This document shows positions 18,801-27,217 of a DNA stretch of 64,000 nt, one piece after another. This DNA is from an uncultured Collinsella sp. (lineage in GTDB: Bacteria; Actinomycetota; Coriobacteriia; Coriobacteriales; Coriobacteriaceae). The stretch lies in NCBI GenBank assembly GCA_934675795.1, contig CAKURW010000003.1, positions 9,178-73,177 on the forward strand, read 5' to 3'. The notes beneath the pieces were generated by a model. The model searched no databases. It saw only the letters and a program-made list of their open reading frames with translations, and was not told the DNA's origin. Made by a program: the position numbers and the translations under genes. The stretch's first letter is position 1. Every line of letters begins with the position of its first letter.

Positions 18801-19620
18801 CAAGATCGCCCGCCCGCGCGTGATCATCCCCGTGTTCCCCGGCAACAACTGCGAGTACGACAGCGCCCGCGCCTTCCGTGCCGCCGGTGCCGAGGCCGAC
18901 ACCTTCGTGATCAACAACCTCACGCCCGAGGCCGTCGCCGAGAGCACCCACGAGCTTGCCCGCCGCATCCGTGCAAGCCAGATCGTCATGATCCCCGGCG
19001 GCTTCTCGGGCGGCGACGAGCCCGACGGCTCCGCCAAGTTCATCACGGCGTTCTTCCGCGCTCCCGAGGTCACCGAGGCAGTCCGCGACCTGCTCAAGGC
19101 CCGCGACGGCCTGATGCTGGGCATCTGCAACGGCTTCCAGGCTCTGGTCAAGCTCGGCCTGGTGCCCTACGGTGACATCGTCGACGCCACGCCCGATGCG
19201 CCCACGCTGACGTTCAACACCATCGGCCGCCACCAGAGCCGTCTGGTGCGCACCCGCATCTCGTCCAACTTGTCCCCGTGGCTGTCGCAGTGCAGCCTGG
19301 ACGACCCCTACACCGTCGCCATCAGCCACGGCGAGGGCCGCTTTGTCGCCAATGACGAAGTGCTCGCCCAGCTGATCGCCAACGGCCAGGTCGCCACGCA
19401 GTACGTGGGCGAGAACGGCAAGCCCAGCATGGATCTCTCCGTCAACCCCAACGGCTCCGCACTCGCCATCGAGGGCATCACGAGCCCCGACGGCCGCGTC
19501 CTGGGCAAGATGGGCCATGCCGAGCGTCGCGGCGACAACCTGTACCGCAACGTGCCCGAGCATGTCCCCGGCGACAAATTCATGCCGATCTTTGAGAGCG
19601 GCGTAGCCTACTTCGCCTAA
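15874..19620 (+). CDS. purL: Phosphoribosylformylglycinamidine synthase, single-chain form
   Basis: The 1248-residue enzyme makes FGAM from FGAR, glutamine and ATP in step four of purine synthesis. It is the long form that joins the synthase (SDHCRH near residue 220, HNHPTEIEPFGGAAT near 316-330) to a C-terminal glutaminase (GNNCEYDS, PGGFSGGDE, catalytic Cys in GICNGFQ near 1085, and a final GEGRF). No separate purQ or purS is therefore needed, and none is seen nearby. The start at ATG 15874 follows AGGAAGG. It is transcribed alone from a 184-base leader and ends at a strong terminator. A 1420-codon open frame on the opposite strand is a base-composition artefact. Confidence 0.97.
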   Translation: MVSRIYVEKKPGFDVEAQQLKGELTEILGIKGIEALRIINRYDVEGIDEELFRSCVPTVFSEPQVDVTYDELPASDGAVFAVEFLPGQFDQRADSASECVQLISQGERPAVRSAKVYMISGALDEAAIDAIKHYVVNPVEARIASLDLPETLYMETPEPQPVEVLDGFRELDEAGLAAFIADRGLAMDEADIAFCQQYFRDEDRDPTITEIRVIDTYWSDHCRHTTFGTVLDDVTIDDAVVQQAFDRYMEMRHELGRDAKPVCLMDMGTIGAKYLKKTGVMTDVDESEEINACTVKVKVDVDGEDQDWLFLFKNETHNHPTEIEPFGGAATCVGGAIRDPLSGRSYVYQAMRVTGAGDPTVPVSETLEGKLPQRKLVTTAAAGYSSYGNQIGLATGQVNELYHPGYVAKRMEVGAVVGATPANHVRRECPAPTDKIILLGGRTGRDGIGGATGSSKTQNTESIETSGAEVQKGNAPVERKLQRLFRRGDACRLIKRCNDFGAGGVSVAVGELADGLYVDLDTVTKKYDGLDGTELAISESQERMACAVADGDVEEFMGYAAEENLEATVIAEVTAEPRMRMAWNGVAIVDLSREFLNSNGAPKHQVAHVCARSVWQPSWAGTTLAERMTSLVTDLNVASNKGLSERFDSTIGAATVLMPFGGKTQLTPSSAMVAKFPVDGETTTASAMAWGFNPYLMEADQFAGAYLSVVESIAKLVAAGFEHKRTYLSFQEYFERLRTEAERWGKPMAAVLGALMAQVDLGAGAIGGKDSMSGSFEDEAGELNVPPTLISFAVAVGKAARAVSPEFKGLTHRVVRIAPATYGEDYRPDAQQLLAAFDAVEALTATGNALAISTPGYGCGAESLFKMCVGNQIGIELAEDVDVESLFTPLYGSFIVELAEDAELPEVADGVVVEPLGTTVEGYVIDTGSEVIELSELQEAWESGIEGVFTYRSAGETPEVETIDFRAKDIHVYGGAKIARPRVIIPVFPGNNCEYDSARAFRAAGAEADTFVINNLTPEAVAESTHELARRIRASQIVMIPGGFSGGDEPDGSAKFITAFFRAPEVTEAVRDLLKARDGLMLGICNGFQALVKLGLVPYGDIVDATPDAPTLTFNTIGRHQSRLVRTRISSNLSPWLSQCSLDDPYTVAISHGEGRFVANDEVLAQLIANGQVATQYVGENGKPSMDLSVNPNGSALAIEGITSPDGRVLGKMGHAERRGDNLYRNVPEHVPGDKFMPIFESGVAYFA

Positions 19621-19657
19621 ACCTTTCCCATCGGGTACAATCCCTTCGGGTAACAAC

Positions 19658-19694
19658 ACCCGCCACCGACACATCCGGTGGCGGGTTCTTTTTT
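19658..19694 (+). terminator. Rho-independent terminator after purL
   Basis: ACCCGCCACCG (19658-19668) pairs with CGGTGGCGGGT (19676-19686), followed by a T-rich run (TCTTTTTT). Confidence 0.94.
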
Positions 19695-19719
19695 GCTTCG
19701 CGCATGTAGGAAGGACATC

Positions 19720-20655
19720 ATGGAAAGCCGCAAGCCGTATCTCGCCACCCTGCCCGGACTCATCCTGGGCTGTCTCGTTTGCTGCGCGCTCTGGGGCTCC
19801 GCCTTCCCCTGCATCAAGATCGGCTACGGCCTCTTTGGCATTCCCGCGCACGACAGCGCCTCGCAGCTGCTCTTCGCGGGTCTGCGCTTCACCCTTGCCG
19901 GCATGCTGGTCATTGTTGGCATGAGCGCAGCCCAGCGCCGTCCGCTCGTTCCGCAAGCGCGCGACATCAAGCCCATCCTCACGTTGTCGCTCTTCCAGAC
20001 TATCGGGCAGTACTTCTTTTTCTATCTGGGCCTCTCGTGCGCCAGCGCCATGTCGAGCTCCATCATCGAGGCCAGCGCCAACTTCCTCGCAATCCTCTTT
20101 GCCGCCCTGGCTTTTCACACCGAGAAGCTCAATACGGCCAAGGTGCTTGGCTGTGCGCTGGGCTTTGCCGGCGTCGCGCTCGTCAACCTCTCGGGCGCAG
20201 ATGGCACCTTTGGCTTCAGGCTCGATGGCGAGTGCTTTATCCTAGCCTCCACTGTCGCGGGTGCTCTTTCGACCTGCCTGATCGGCATCTTCTCGCGCAA
20301 GCACGACGGCGTCTTGCTTGCCGGGTGGCAGTTCTTGGTCGGCGGCCTGGTCCTCACCGCCATCGGCTTTTTGATGGGTGGCGCGCTCTCCCCCACCGCA
20401 ATCATCCCCGCCATCGCACTCATTATCTATATGGCACTCATTTCCGCCGTCGCGTACTCGCTATGGTCGCGTCTGCTTGCCGTCAACCCCGTCAGCCGTG
20501 TGTCGGTCTTTGGCTTTATGAATCCAGTCTTTGGCGTACTGTTGAGCGCTCTGCTGCTCGGCGAGGGCGCTGGCACGAGCCCTGTTACCGTACTTGTTGC
20601 CCTGCTGTTGGTCTGCGGCGGCATCATCATCGTCAACAGGCCCAAAAAGGTCTAA
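19720..20655 (+). CDS. EamA/DMT-superfamily membrane transporter
   Basis: The 311-residue protein has ten hydrophobic segments in two EamA repeats (first repeat starts ALWGSAFPCIKIGY, second FILASTVAGALST). The family exports amino acids, cofactors or other metabolites. The substrate is not readable here. ATG 19720 is preceded by AGGAAGG at good spacing, and upstream in-frame codons belong to the terminator region. It lies only 26 bases after the purL terminator, so it must have its own promoter or rely on read-through. Confidence 0.88.
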   Translation: MESRKPYLATLPGLILGCLVCCALWGSAFPCIKIGYGLFGIPAHDSASQLLFAGLRFTLAGMLVIVGMSAAQRRPLVPQARDIKPILTLSLFQTIGQYFFFYLGLSCASAMSSSIIEASANFLAILFAALAFHTEKLNTAKVLGCALGFAGVALVNLSGADGTFGFRLDGECFILASTVAGALSTCLIGIFSRKHDGVLLAGWQFLVGGLVLTAIGFLMGGALSPTAIIPAIALIIYMALISAVAYSLWSRLLAVNPVSRVSVFGFMNPVFGVLLSALLLGEGAGTSPVTVLVALLLVCGGIIIVNRPKKV

Positions 20656-20755
20656 CGAACTACCCCTATTTAGCAGAGGGGGTTCACATGCTTTAGCTTA
20701 ATGGAGTACATCGGAGAGCCGAGGGCCGCCACGCCCGCCAGCGTGCGCCCTTTTT

Positions 20756-21907
20756 CTAGCGTATCTGGGCGCCGGCTTTCTTCTTCTCGCGCTTTACGCG
20801 GTAGAGCTCCGCGTCGGCAGCACGAAGCAAGTCTTGCCAGGTATCGACGCCATCACCGACCCGTGCGTAGCCGATGGACATCCGCAACAGATACGGAACC
20901 TCGGCGCGCGCGAGCTCATCGTTGATTGTCGCACACAGATGCATGATATCCTGTTCCGCCACTGCCTTTTGGAGCACCACGAACTCATCGCCACCATAAC
21001 GTGCGATAAAGCCGCCAGACGCCGAGCAGACTTCTTTGAGCGCAGCGGATATGACCTGAAGAGCGTGGTCGCCCTCCACATGCCCATAGCGATCGTTAAT
21101 CTGCTTAAAGCCGTCGGCGTCCATCATAAGCAGATATACATCTTCGGCCTGATCCACATTTGAGAAGAGCGACAGCATATAGGTCTCAAAACGGTTGCGA
21201 TTGTTAAGTCCAGTCAACGGGTCGGTCGAGATGAGCTGCTCCTGGTAGATGATGTAGAGCAGCAACATGCTAATCATTATGCCGACACAAAGGCCGGGCA
21301 CCGAGTATACGACCTGAAAGGTACCGCCCACCAGGGCCGGAATGGCGAAAAATGCCAAGGTTCGATAGATGGCCTTCGTCTGCAGGCTCTCGACCCTGCG
21401 AGATTGCACAAATGCATGCAGGGACGTATGTATAACGTAACAGTAGCTGACGATGGGCTGGATCATATAGGCAAAGCCGCGACGATACACGCCCTGCGAA
21501 TCGATATAGAACAGGGCGTGCGTCCAGTAACTGGTAAACGCCAGCACGACCACCAGAGCCGTAGGCAACGCTACAAGCACCACCCTATAGCGCGAGGCCA
21601 AAAGGCGAGAACCCTGCACCGTCTCGGAATAGATAAACCAAATGAGACACGCGATAGCAAAGAGCGAAAACGAAACCGCGTTGGAAATCCAGTTGGCAGC
21701 AATGCCCAACGTGCCGTCCACACCGTCCGAAAGCGTCCAGATCATATCGAATAATATGTACGCGGCAGAGGTGTAGCCAAGCATGCTAAACAATAGCTGC
21801 TGGGTGCTCGAGAACAAGGAGCGACGACTTCGCACGGCAAGCCCGATAAGAACAATCATGCATAGCACGAATATCTCAATCTTAAGTGCCTTAACCACTA
21901 GCGCCAT
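20756..21907 (-). CDS. Membrane-bound GGDEF diguanylate cyclase
   Basis: The N-terminal ~220 residues hold about six to seven membrane helices of a sensor type. The C-terminal GGDEF domain follows, with DPLTGLNNRNRFE at its start and an intact RYGGDEFVVL active site, so it should make cyclic di-GMP from two GTP. The RxxD inhibitory site normally found five residues before GGDEF is absent (SGGFIA), suggesting no product feedback. The start is uncertain: ATG 21907 sits directly after GAAGGG, GTG 21898 has better spacing, and TTG 21940 has no ribosome site. It stands alone. No EAL or PilZ partner is in the window. Confidence 0.88.
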   Translation of the reverse strand: MALVVKALKIEIFVLCMIVLIGLAVRSRRSLFSSTQQLLFSMLGYTSAAYILFDMIWTLSDGVDGTLGIAANWISNAVSFSLFAIACLIWFIYSETVQGSRLLASRYRVVLVALPTALVVVLAFTSYWTHALFYIDSQGVYRRGFAYMIQPIVSYCYVIHTSLHAFVQSRRVESLQTKAIYRTLAFFAIPALVGGTFQVVYSVPGLCVGIMISMLLLYIIYQEQLISTDPLTGLNNRNRFETYMLSLFSNVDQAEDVYLLMMDADGFKQINDRYGHVEGDHALQVISAALKEVCSASGGFIARYGGDEFVVLQKAVAEQDIMHLCATINDELARAEVPYLLRMSIGYARVGDGVDTWQDLLRAADAELYRVKREKKKAGAQIR

Positions 21908-21999
21908 CCCTTCAATACCCAAGTGGTCAGAATCGCCCAATTCGAATCAGGGCAATAAACACCCCTTAACTCCGCAGGGGTAAAGGGGATAATAGCAGA

Positions 22000-22039
22000 G
22001 CGCCCGAACATCACTGCAAAACAGTTTCTGTTCGGGCGC
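22000..22039 (-). terminator. Hairpin downstream of kdgT
   Basis: GCGCCCGAACA (22000-22010) pairs with TGTTCGGGCGC (22029-22039), with a nested ACTG/CAGT stem inside. It lies about 50 bases past the kdgT stop and lacks a clean T-run, so it may slow rather than fully end transcription. Confidence 0.65.
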
Positions 22040-22088
22040 CCATACGGCGCGAATTGCACACGCCGGCATCATTGATGGGTATCGATTG

Positions 22089-23111
22089 CTACTCGCCATC
22101 GATGTCAGTCGCGACGGCCTCCTCGATGGCCTCGACACCGACAGGCGACAGATCCTCCTTGCCTTGGCAGAACTTCTTGTCGACCCAGCCAGTCAGAATC
22201 GGAGCCATGATCGCCGTGATGATAACGGCGGTGGCGATCTGAGCGTACGCGGTGGGCGCAAGCTCGGCGTAACGCGGTGCGACCTCGGCGAGGGCAACCG
22301 GTGTGGTCATAGCCGTGCCGGCAATGGTGGAGCAAGCCACAGCGGCCTTGCCATTGCCGCCGCACAGACGCTCGAACGCAAAGGTGATGGGACCGACGAC
22401 AAACAGCGTGACAAGGCCCAGCAAGATGCCGGAAATACCGCCGGTGATAAAGCTCGACAGGCTCATGGACGCACCGAGCTGAAATCCGATGACGGCAATC
22501 GCGGGATTGGCACCGGGAACCAGCAGGTTCTTGATAAACGGGAACAGGTTGCCCAGAACCATGCCGATAACGAGTGGCAAGATGGAGCCGACAATGGTGC
22601 CAATGGGAATGTTGGCGAGGCCGGAAACACCGAGGATGATCATAGTGACGGCGGGGCCGGCCGTAAAGAACAGGATACCGACGGCGCCCTGCTCAGACTC
22701 ATCACCGAACTCGCCCATGATGCCCGTATAGAGCGCCATGTTGCAAAACGTGATGCCGCCGATGATAGACACGGAGCTCAGACCCAGGAAGTTGTCGTTA
22801 AAGCAATATGCCACGCCCAGGCCGAGAGCCGCTGCGACGACCAGCTTGGGAATCAGCACGACGATGCCGGTCTTGATAGCGCCCGGCGTGGACTTAAAGC
22901 TGATGCCGGCGCCCACAAACAGCAGGATCGCGGCGACGATGGTATTAGAGCCACCGCGGCAGGCAGCCGTAAAGAATCCGCCGATCTCAAAAACCTGCGG
23001 GCAGAAGGTGTTGAGCAAAAGACCGACGATCATCGGATAAATCATGATGTCGCCCGGGATGCGCGGGACCTTGAATTTCTTTTGCTCGTTGGTGGTTGCT
23101 TCCTGTGCCAT
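22089..23111 (-). CDS. kdgT: 2-keto-3-deoxygluconate permease
   Basis: The 340-residue membrane protein has about ten segments and the KdgT features PRIPGD(I/L)MIYPM at the N-terminus, GAGISF and GGITFCNMALY. It would import 2-keto-3-deoxygluconate or a related keto-sugar acid from pectin or uronate breakdown with protons. ATG 23111 has GGGGGTTTC directly upstream. No KDG kinase or aldolase lies nearby, so the substrate may be handled by genes elsewhere. The gene is preceded by azlCD on the same strand, but 141 bases separate them. Confidence 0.9.
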   Translation of the reverse strand: MAQEATTNEQKKFKVPRIPGDIMIYPMIVGLLLNTFCPQVFEIGGFFTAACRGGSNTIVAAILLFVGAGISFKSTPGAIKTGIVVLIPKLVVAAALGLGVAYCFNDNFLGLSSVSIIGGITFCNMALYTGIMGEFGDESEQGAVGILFFTAGPAVTMIILGVSGLANIPIGTIVGSILPLVIGMVLGNLFPFIKNLLVPGANPAIAVIGFQLGASMSLSSFITGGISGILLGLVTLFVVGPITFAFERLCGGNGKAAVACSTIAGTAMTTPVALAEVAPRYAELAPTAYAQIATAVIITAIMAPILTGWVDKKFCQGKEDLSPVGVEAIEEAVATDIDGE

Positions 23112-23252
23112 GAAACCCCCATTTCCGCTGACGGGATACAAAAGCCCACGTCACGCTTTGCTACAGTAAAGTTTGACCATGGTACCAGAAGAAATAGACC
23201 AGCTCGGTGAAAAATTGGATTCGTTGGCCGGGATGCTAAACGTGTCCCGCTC

Positions 23253-23576
23253 TTATACGAGGCTCAAAACGATATAGAGCACGATGCCCGAAACACAGCA
23301 CCACAACATCGACTTTGTCCTGATTGCCACCACCACGACGCCGGCAGCCGCAATCCAGGGAACCAAGGCAGGCCAGAGTCCCGCGTCGAACGCCCCGGGG
23401 CTCACCAAGTCGTTGGCGACCAGCGCGGCAAAGGCAGCGGGCGGGATATAACCCAGGGCCTCGGTAATGCGGGGCGACAGCGTTCTCCCGCGCAAGGCAA
23501 ACGCCGGCGCGATGCGAAAGAACGCGATAGCAGCCCACGACGACAGCCACAGAACCAAGAACTCGTTAACGGGCAT
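23253..23576 (-). CDS. azlD: AzlD family branched-chain amino acid export subunit
   Basis: The 107-residue protein has four hydrophobic segments, the usual size and shape of AzlD (IPPAAFAALVANDL is the family core). With AzlC it forms an exporter of branched-chain amino acids. ATG 23576 lies inside the end of azlC (11-base overlap), which implies coupled translation. Longer upstream reading in this frame is not conserved. Confidence 0.88.
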   Translation of the reverse strand: MPVNEFLVLWLSSWAAIAFFRIAPAFALRGRTLSPRITEALGYIPPAAFAALVANDLVSPGAFDAGLWPALVPWIAAAGVVVVAIRTKSMLWCCVSGIVLYIVLSLV

Positions 23577-24258
23577 CGCGGGCACCTCTTCCGTCAAATA
23601 CAGCATCGCACGCCAACGCAATGGCAATGCCGGCCACGACGCTTGCCGGCACGGCAATATTCGCGAGGCCCAAGAACTTGCATACGGCGACGGACACCGC
23701 GCCCGAAACCGCCGCGACAACGTTGCCGCGCGACAGCCGCTGCGAAAAGAGTAGACAGATAAAGAGCGACGTGCAGACAAAACTCGCAATAGCGGTGGGA
23801 ACATCGACAACGGCACCGACGATGGCACCCATCGTGCACGAAGCGCCCCATGTCGCGATGAGGATCACGTTGAGCACGAAGGATTCGCGCGGGCCCCAAT
23901 CCTCCCCCTCAACCAGCTTGGCAAGCGAGATGCCGTATGCCTCCTCGGTAAGCGTCGCGGCAACAGCCAGCGTCTGACGCTTCGAGGCACCCGTCAGATG
24001 CGGAGCGATCGATGCCGAGTAAAGCGCAAAGCGCGAGGAGATTGCGGCGACGCTCGCGACGATCGACGCCGCAGGCACACCTGCCAGCCACAGATTGCAG
24101 ATCATAAACTGCCCGCTGCCCGTCACGAACGTGCTGCTCAGAGCAAAGACCATCCAGGGTTCCATTCCCGTCTGCCCCATGATCATTCCGCACGGCGCGC
24201 CTATTGCAACATAGGTAAGCATCACTGGCCAGACGGTTCTAACGATTTTGAGCACCAT
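23566..24258 (-). CDS. azlC: AzlC family branched-chain amino acid exporter
   Basis: The 230-residue membrane protein has about six to seven segments and the AzlC motifs GAPCGMIMGQTGMEPWMV and SGSGQFM-like (VTGSGQFMICNL), followed by a TEEAYG stretch. It works with AzlD to export leucine, isoleucine and valine or analogues. It balances the Liv importer further left in the window, which is a physiological inference. ATG 24258 has AGGATGAGAAG upstream. A longer start at 24327 is unlikely. Confidence 0.9.
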   Translation of the reverse strand: MVLKIVRTVWPVMLTYVAIGAPCGMIMGQTGMEPWMVFALSSTFVTGSGQFMICNLWLAGVPAASIVASVAAISSRFALYSASIAPHLTGASKRQTLAVAATLTEEAYGISLAKLVEGEDWGPRESFVLNVILIATWGASCTMGAIVGAVVDVPTAIASFVCTSLFICLLFSQRLSRGNVVAAVSGAVSVAVCKFLGLANIAVPASVVAGIAIALACDAVFDGRGARDAR

Positions 24259-24384
24259 ACGCTTCTCATCCTGATAAAGTCTCCGAGCCGCATGTAGCGA
24301 CACGGCAGAATCATCATCCGACAGCAACCGAGTTCACCTACAATTGCCACCGGATCGAAAGACACAACTTTTTAGGAAGTCATT

Positions 24385-25197
24385 ATGACAGCTATCGATC
24401 GAGACCGGGCGCGCGCGGCCTTCAAAAGCTACACCGATGCCTACGACGCCACCAACCCACGCATCGCGCTCAAAATCGAGCATACGTACCACGTGGCCGA
24501 GGCATGCGATGCCGTAGCGCGCGAGCAGGGCTGGTCGTCAGAAGATATTGACCTGGCATGGCTTTGCGGCCTGCTACACGATATGGGCCGCTTTGAGCAG
24601 CTGCGACGCTGGGACACCTTTAAGGACGCCGAGAGCATGGGCCATGCGGCGCTGGGCATCGAGGTCCTCTTTGGCGAGAATCCCGCCGATGCACCCGCCG
24701 TAACAAGCATCCGCGACTTTATCGATGACCCGGCAGAAGATGAGCTCATCCGAGCGAGCATTGCCTATCACAGCGATTTCCGTCTACCCGCGCAGCTCGA
24801 CGTGCGCACGCGAAGCTTCTGCGATATCGTGCGCGATGGTGACAAGATCGACATTATGCGCACCATCGCCGACAGCACCGTCGACACCATCCTCAAGGTG
24901 GATGAGGACGCGTTTCTAGCCAGTCGCTTCTCGGCACCGACGCTTGCCGCCTTTGACGAGCACCGTTGCGTCGCACGCGATGAACGCGACGAGCCCGCAG
25001 ACTACTTGGTGGGACTCATCTGCTTTATGTTTGAGCTCGTCTATCCAGCGAGCCGCGCGCTGGCGCGCGAACAGGGCGATATCCACCGCCTGCTCGACGC
25101 GCCCTTTGGCATTACGCGGCCCTTTACCGACCCCGCCACGCAGGCAACCTGGAGCCGCCTAAAGGACGAGATGCGCGACTGGCTGACGCGCGCCTAG
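24385..25197 (+). CDS. HD-domain phosphohydrolase-like protein
   Basis: The 270-residue cytoplasmic protein carries an HD metal site: His in KIEHTYHV near residue 34, HD in LLHDMGRF near 70 and Asp in VRDGDKID near 147. The family hydrolyses nucleotides or cyclic nucleotides. The substrate is unknown. ATG 24385 follows AGGAAGTC. Its stop overlaps that of the convergent etfA gene in a shared CTAG at 25194-25197, so there is no room for a terminator between them. Confidence 0.85.
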   Translation: MTAIDRDRARAAFKSYTDAYDATNPRIALKIEHTYHVAEACDAVAREQGWSSEDIDLAWLCGLLHDMGRFEQLRRWDTFKDAESMGHAALGIEVLFGENPADAPAVTSIRDFIDDPAEDELIRASIAYHSDFRLPAQLDVRTRSFCDIVRDGDKIDIMRTIADSTVDTILKVDEDAFLASRFSAPTLAAFDEHRCVARDERDEPADYLVGLICFMFELVYPASRALAREQGDIHRLLDAPFGITRPFTDPATQATWSRLKDEMRDWLTRA

Positions 25198-26399
25198 CGC
25201 TCAAGCTGGGCCAGCAGCTCCTCGACGACCTCGACGGCGTCCCCAACAACCTTGTACTGGGCGGCACCAAAGATGGGGGCATCCGGGTCCTCATTGATGG
25301 CGACAATGCACTCCGCCCCACCGATGCCGGCGAGATGCTGGATAGCGCCCGAGACACCGATGCTCACGAGGAGCTTGGGCGAGACCGATACACCCGTCTG
25401 GCCAATTTGGTGGCGATACTCCAGCCAGCCGGCCTCCACCACGGGGCGCGTGCAGCCAAGCTCGGCACCCAGAGCCTCGGCAAGCTTTCGCATCAGCGGT
25501 AGGTTTTTCTTGGAGCCGATGCCGCGGCCCACCACGACTAGACGCTCGGCATCGGCAATTGAGGCCTGCTGTCCCCACTCCTCGGCGGGAATCGAGATCT
25601 CGACACGGGCCTTAACGTCATCCGCTAGCACTACCTGGGCAATCGTGCCGGAGCGACTATAGTCAAACTCGGGCGCCTTAAAGATGCCGGGGCGCACCGT
25701 TGCCATCTGAGGACGGTGGTTGGGGCAGATAATGGTGGCCATCAGGTTGCCGCCAAACGCCGGGCGCGTCTGCTGCAGCAGACCCGTCTCCGTATCCATC
25801 GAAAGCACCGTGCAATCGGCCGTAAGGCCCGTCTGCAAGCGCACGGCCACACCGGGCGCCAGCTCGCGACCAAAGGCGGTCGCGCCGTACAGAATGGCCT
25901 CGGGCTTGCGCTCGGCTACCAAATCGCAGATCAAGCGGGCGTAGACCTCCGCGTCGTTCTGACGCAGGCGCTCGTCACGACAGGCCAGAACTTCGTCCGC
26001 ACCGGCGCAAATCAGATGCTCCAGGTCCCCGAGTGAGCCCTCGGGGCTCATGCCGACCAGTGCCACCAGACGGCAGCCGCGGGCATCGGCAAGCTCGCGC
26101 CCCCTGCCCATGAGCTCGAAGGCCACGGATGCAACGGCATCGTGCTCGTCAGTCTGCACGAAGATCCAGATGTCTCGATATGCGTCAAGGTCTGCCGCGC
26201 CGGCGGCCTCGTCGCGCTCAATCGAGATGGCGTTGACGGGGCAGGCGTCGACGCACCCGCCGCACAGGATACAGCCGTCGGTTACGCGGGCACAGCGATT
26301 GGGGCGCTCGCCCTCCACCACAATGCCGCCCGAGGCACAGGCGCGAACGCAGCGACCACAGCCGATGCAGGCTTCGCTATCGATAATCAGCCCGCTCAT
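25194..26399 (-). CDS. etfA: Electron transfer flavoprotein alpha subunit with N-terminal 2[4Fe-4S] ferredoxin domain
   Basis: The 401-residue protein starts with two CxxCxxCxxxC clusters (Cys 11, 14, 17, 21 and 43, 46, 49, 53), giving a ferredoxin head. The EtfA domain follows, with the FAD-binding C-terminal part (VGRGIGSKKNLPL, GQTGVSVSPKL, VSGAIQHLAGI, IFGAAQYKVVGDA). Ferredoxin-headed EtfA is known from electron-bifurcating or confurcating Etf, for example the lactate dehydrogenase complex of Acetobacterium. ATG 26399 directly follows the etfB stop. It forms an operon with etfB and the FAD oxidase upstream. Confidence 0.93.
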   Translation of the reverse strand: MSGLIIDSEACIGCGRCVRACASGGIVVEGERPNRCARVTDGCILCGGCVDACPVNAISIERDEAAGAADLDAYRDIWIFVQTDEHDAVASVAFELMGRGRELADARGCRLVALVGMSPEGSLGDLEHLICAGADEVLACRDERLRQNDAEVYARLICDLVAERKPEAILYGATAFGRELAPGVAVRLQTGLTADCTVLSMDTETGLLQQTRPAFGGNLMATIICPNHRPQMATVRPGIFKAPEFDYSRSGTIAQVVLADDVKARVEISIPAEEWGQQASIADAERLVVVGRGIGSKKNLPLMRKLAEALGAELGCTRPVVEAGWLEYRHQIGQTGVSVSPKLLVSIGVSGAIQHLAGIGGAECIVAINEDPDAPIFGAAQYKVVGDAVEVVEELLAQLER

Positions 26400-27215
26400 C
26401 TATGCCATCCCCTCGATAATCTTGGCAAGTTTTACCGCCTGCTCGGACGCCGTCCCCTCAACGGCCTCGCACGTTTGGTCACGGTCGGGCACAAACGAGC
26501 GCACGACCTGTGTCGGCGACCCGGCAAGACCGCAACGCGCGGGGTCGGCGTTCACGTCGGCGGCACTGACCACGCGCACGTCCGCCTCCTCTGCCGCGCG
26601 AATACCGGCAATACTCGGCATACGCAACTGGCCAATCTCCTTGGCAGTCGTCATCGCGCACGGCATCTCAAGACACACCGTCTCCTCGCCGGCATCGCAT
26701 CCGTGAACGAGCGCCAGCGAGCCACACGTCGTAAAGCCCGCGCTTTGCACGCAGCTCACGTCGGTCACGCAGGGAATCTCAAAGGCACCGGCAAGCTCGG
26801 GACCAATCTGGGCCGTATCGCCATCCACCGCCATCTTGCCGCAGATGAGCAGATCGAAGTCCTCGTCGAGCGCCTCGATGCCGCATTTGAGAGCATAGGT
26901 GGTCGCCAGGGTATCGGCACCCGCAAAGGCGCGATCGGTCAGCAACAGCGCGTCGTCGGCGCCGCGGGCGATGCAGTCGCGCAGCAGCAACTCGGTCGCG
27001 GGGATGCCCATCGACACCACCGTTACGCGCACGTCCATGCCAAAGCCGATAAAGTCGTCTTTCAGCGCCAGCGCGCATTCCAAAGCGCTCGCATCAAAGG
27101 GATTAATGACCGCTTGCTTGCCATCGCGCACGATGGTATTGGTCTTGGGGTCCATCTTGACCTCGGTGCTGCCCGGCACGGCCTTGACGCACACCACCAT
27201 ATGGAAATCGCTCAT
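26400..27215 (-). CDS. etfB: Electron transfer flavoprotein beta subunit
   Basis: The 271-residue EtfB has the family start VVCVKAVPGSTEV, the INPFDASALECALAL stretch and the GDTAQIGPELAG loop. It dimerises with EtfA to accept electrons from the neighbouring dehydrogenase. In bifurcating forms it carries a second FAD and an NAD site. That cannot be confirmed by eye. ATG 27215 has GGGGG nine bases upstream and lies just past the stop of the FAD-oxidase gene. A GTG at 27221 would be too close to the ribosome site. Confidence 0.93.
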   Translation of the reverse strand: MSDFHMVVCVKAVPGSTEVKMDPKTNTIVRDGKQAVINPFDASALECALALKDDFIGFGMDVRVTVVSMGIPATELLLRDCIARGADDALLLTDRAFAGADTLATTYALKCGIEALDEDFDLLICGKMAVDGDTAQIGPELAGAFEIPCVTDVSCVQSAGFTTCGSLALVHGCDAGEETVCLEMPCAMTTAKEIGQLRMPSIAGIRAAEEADVRVVSAADVNADPARCGLAGSPTQVVRSFVPDRDQTCEAVEGTASEQAVKLAKIIEGMA

Positions 27216-27217
27216 CT

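Noticed and set aside
15856..20118. A 1420-codon open frame on the minus strand opposite purL
   Set aside because: It mirrors the codon pattern of purL, has no ribosome site or recognisable motif, and spans the purL terminator and part of the EamA gene. Long antisense frames are expected in high-GC genes.
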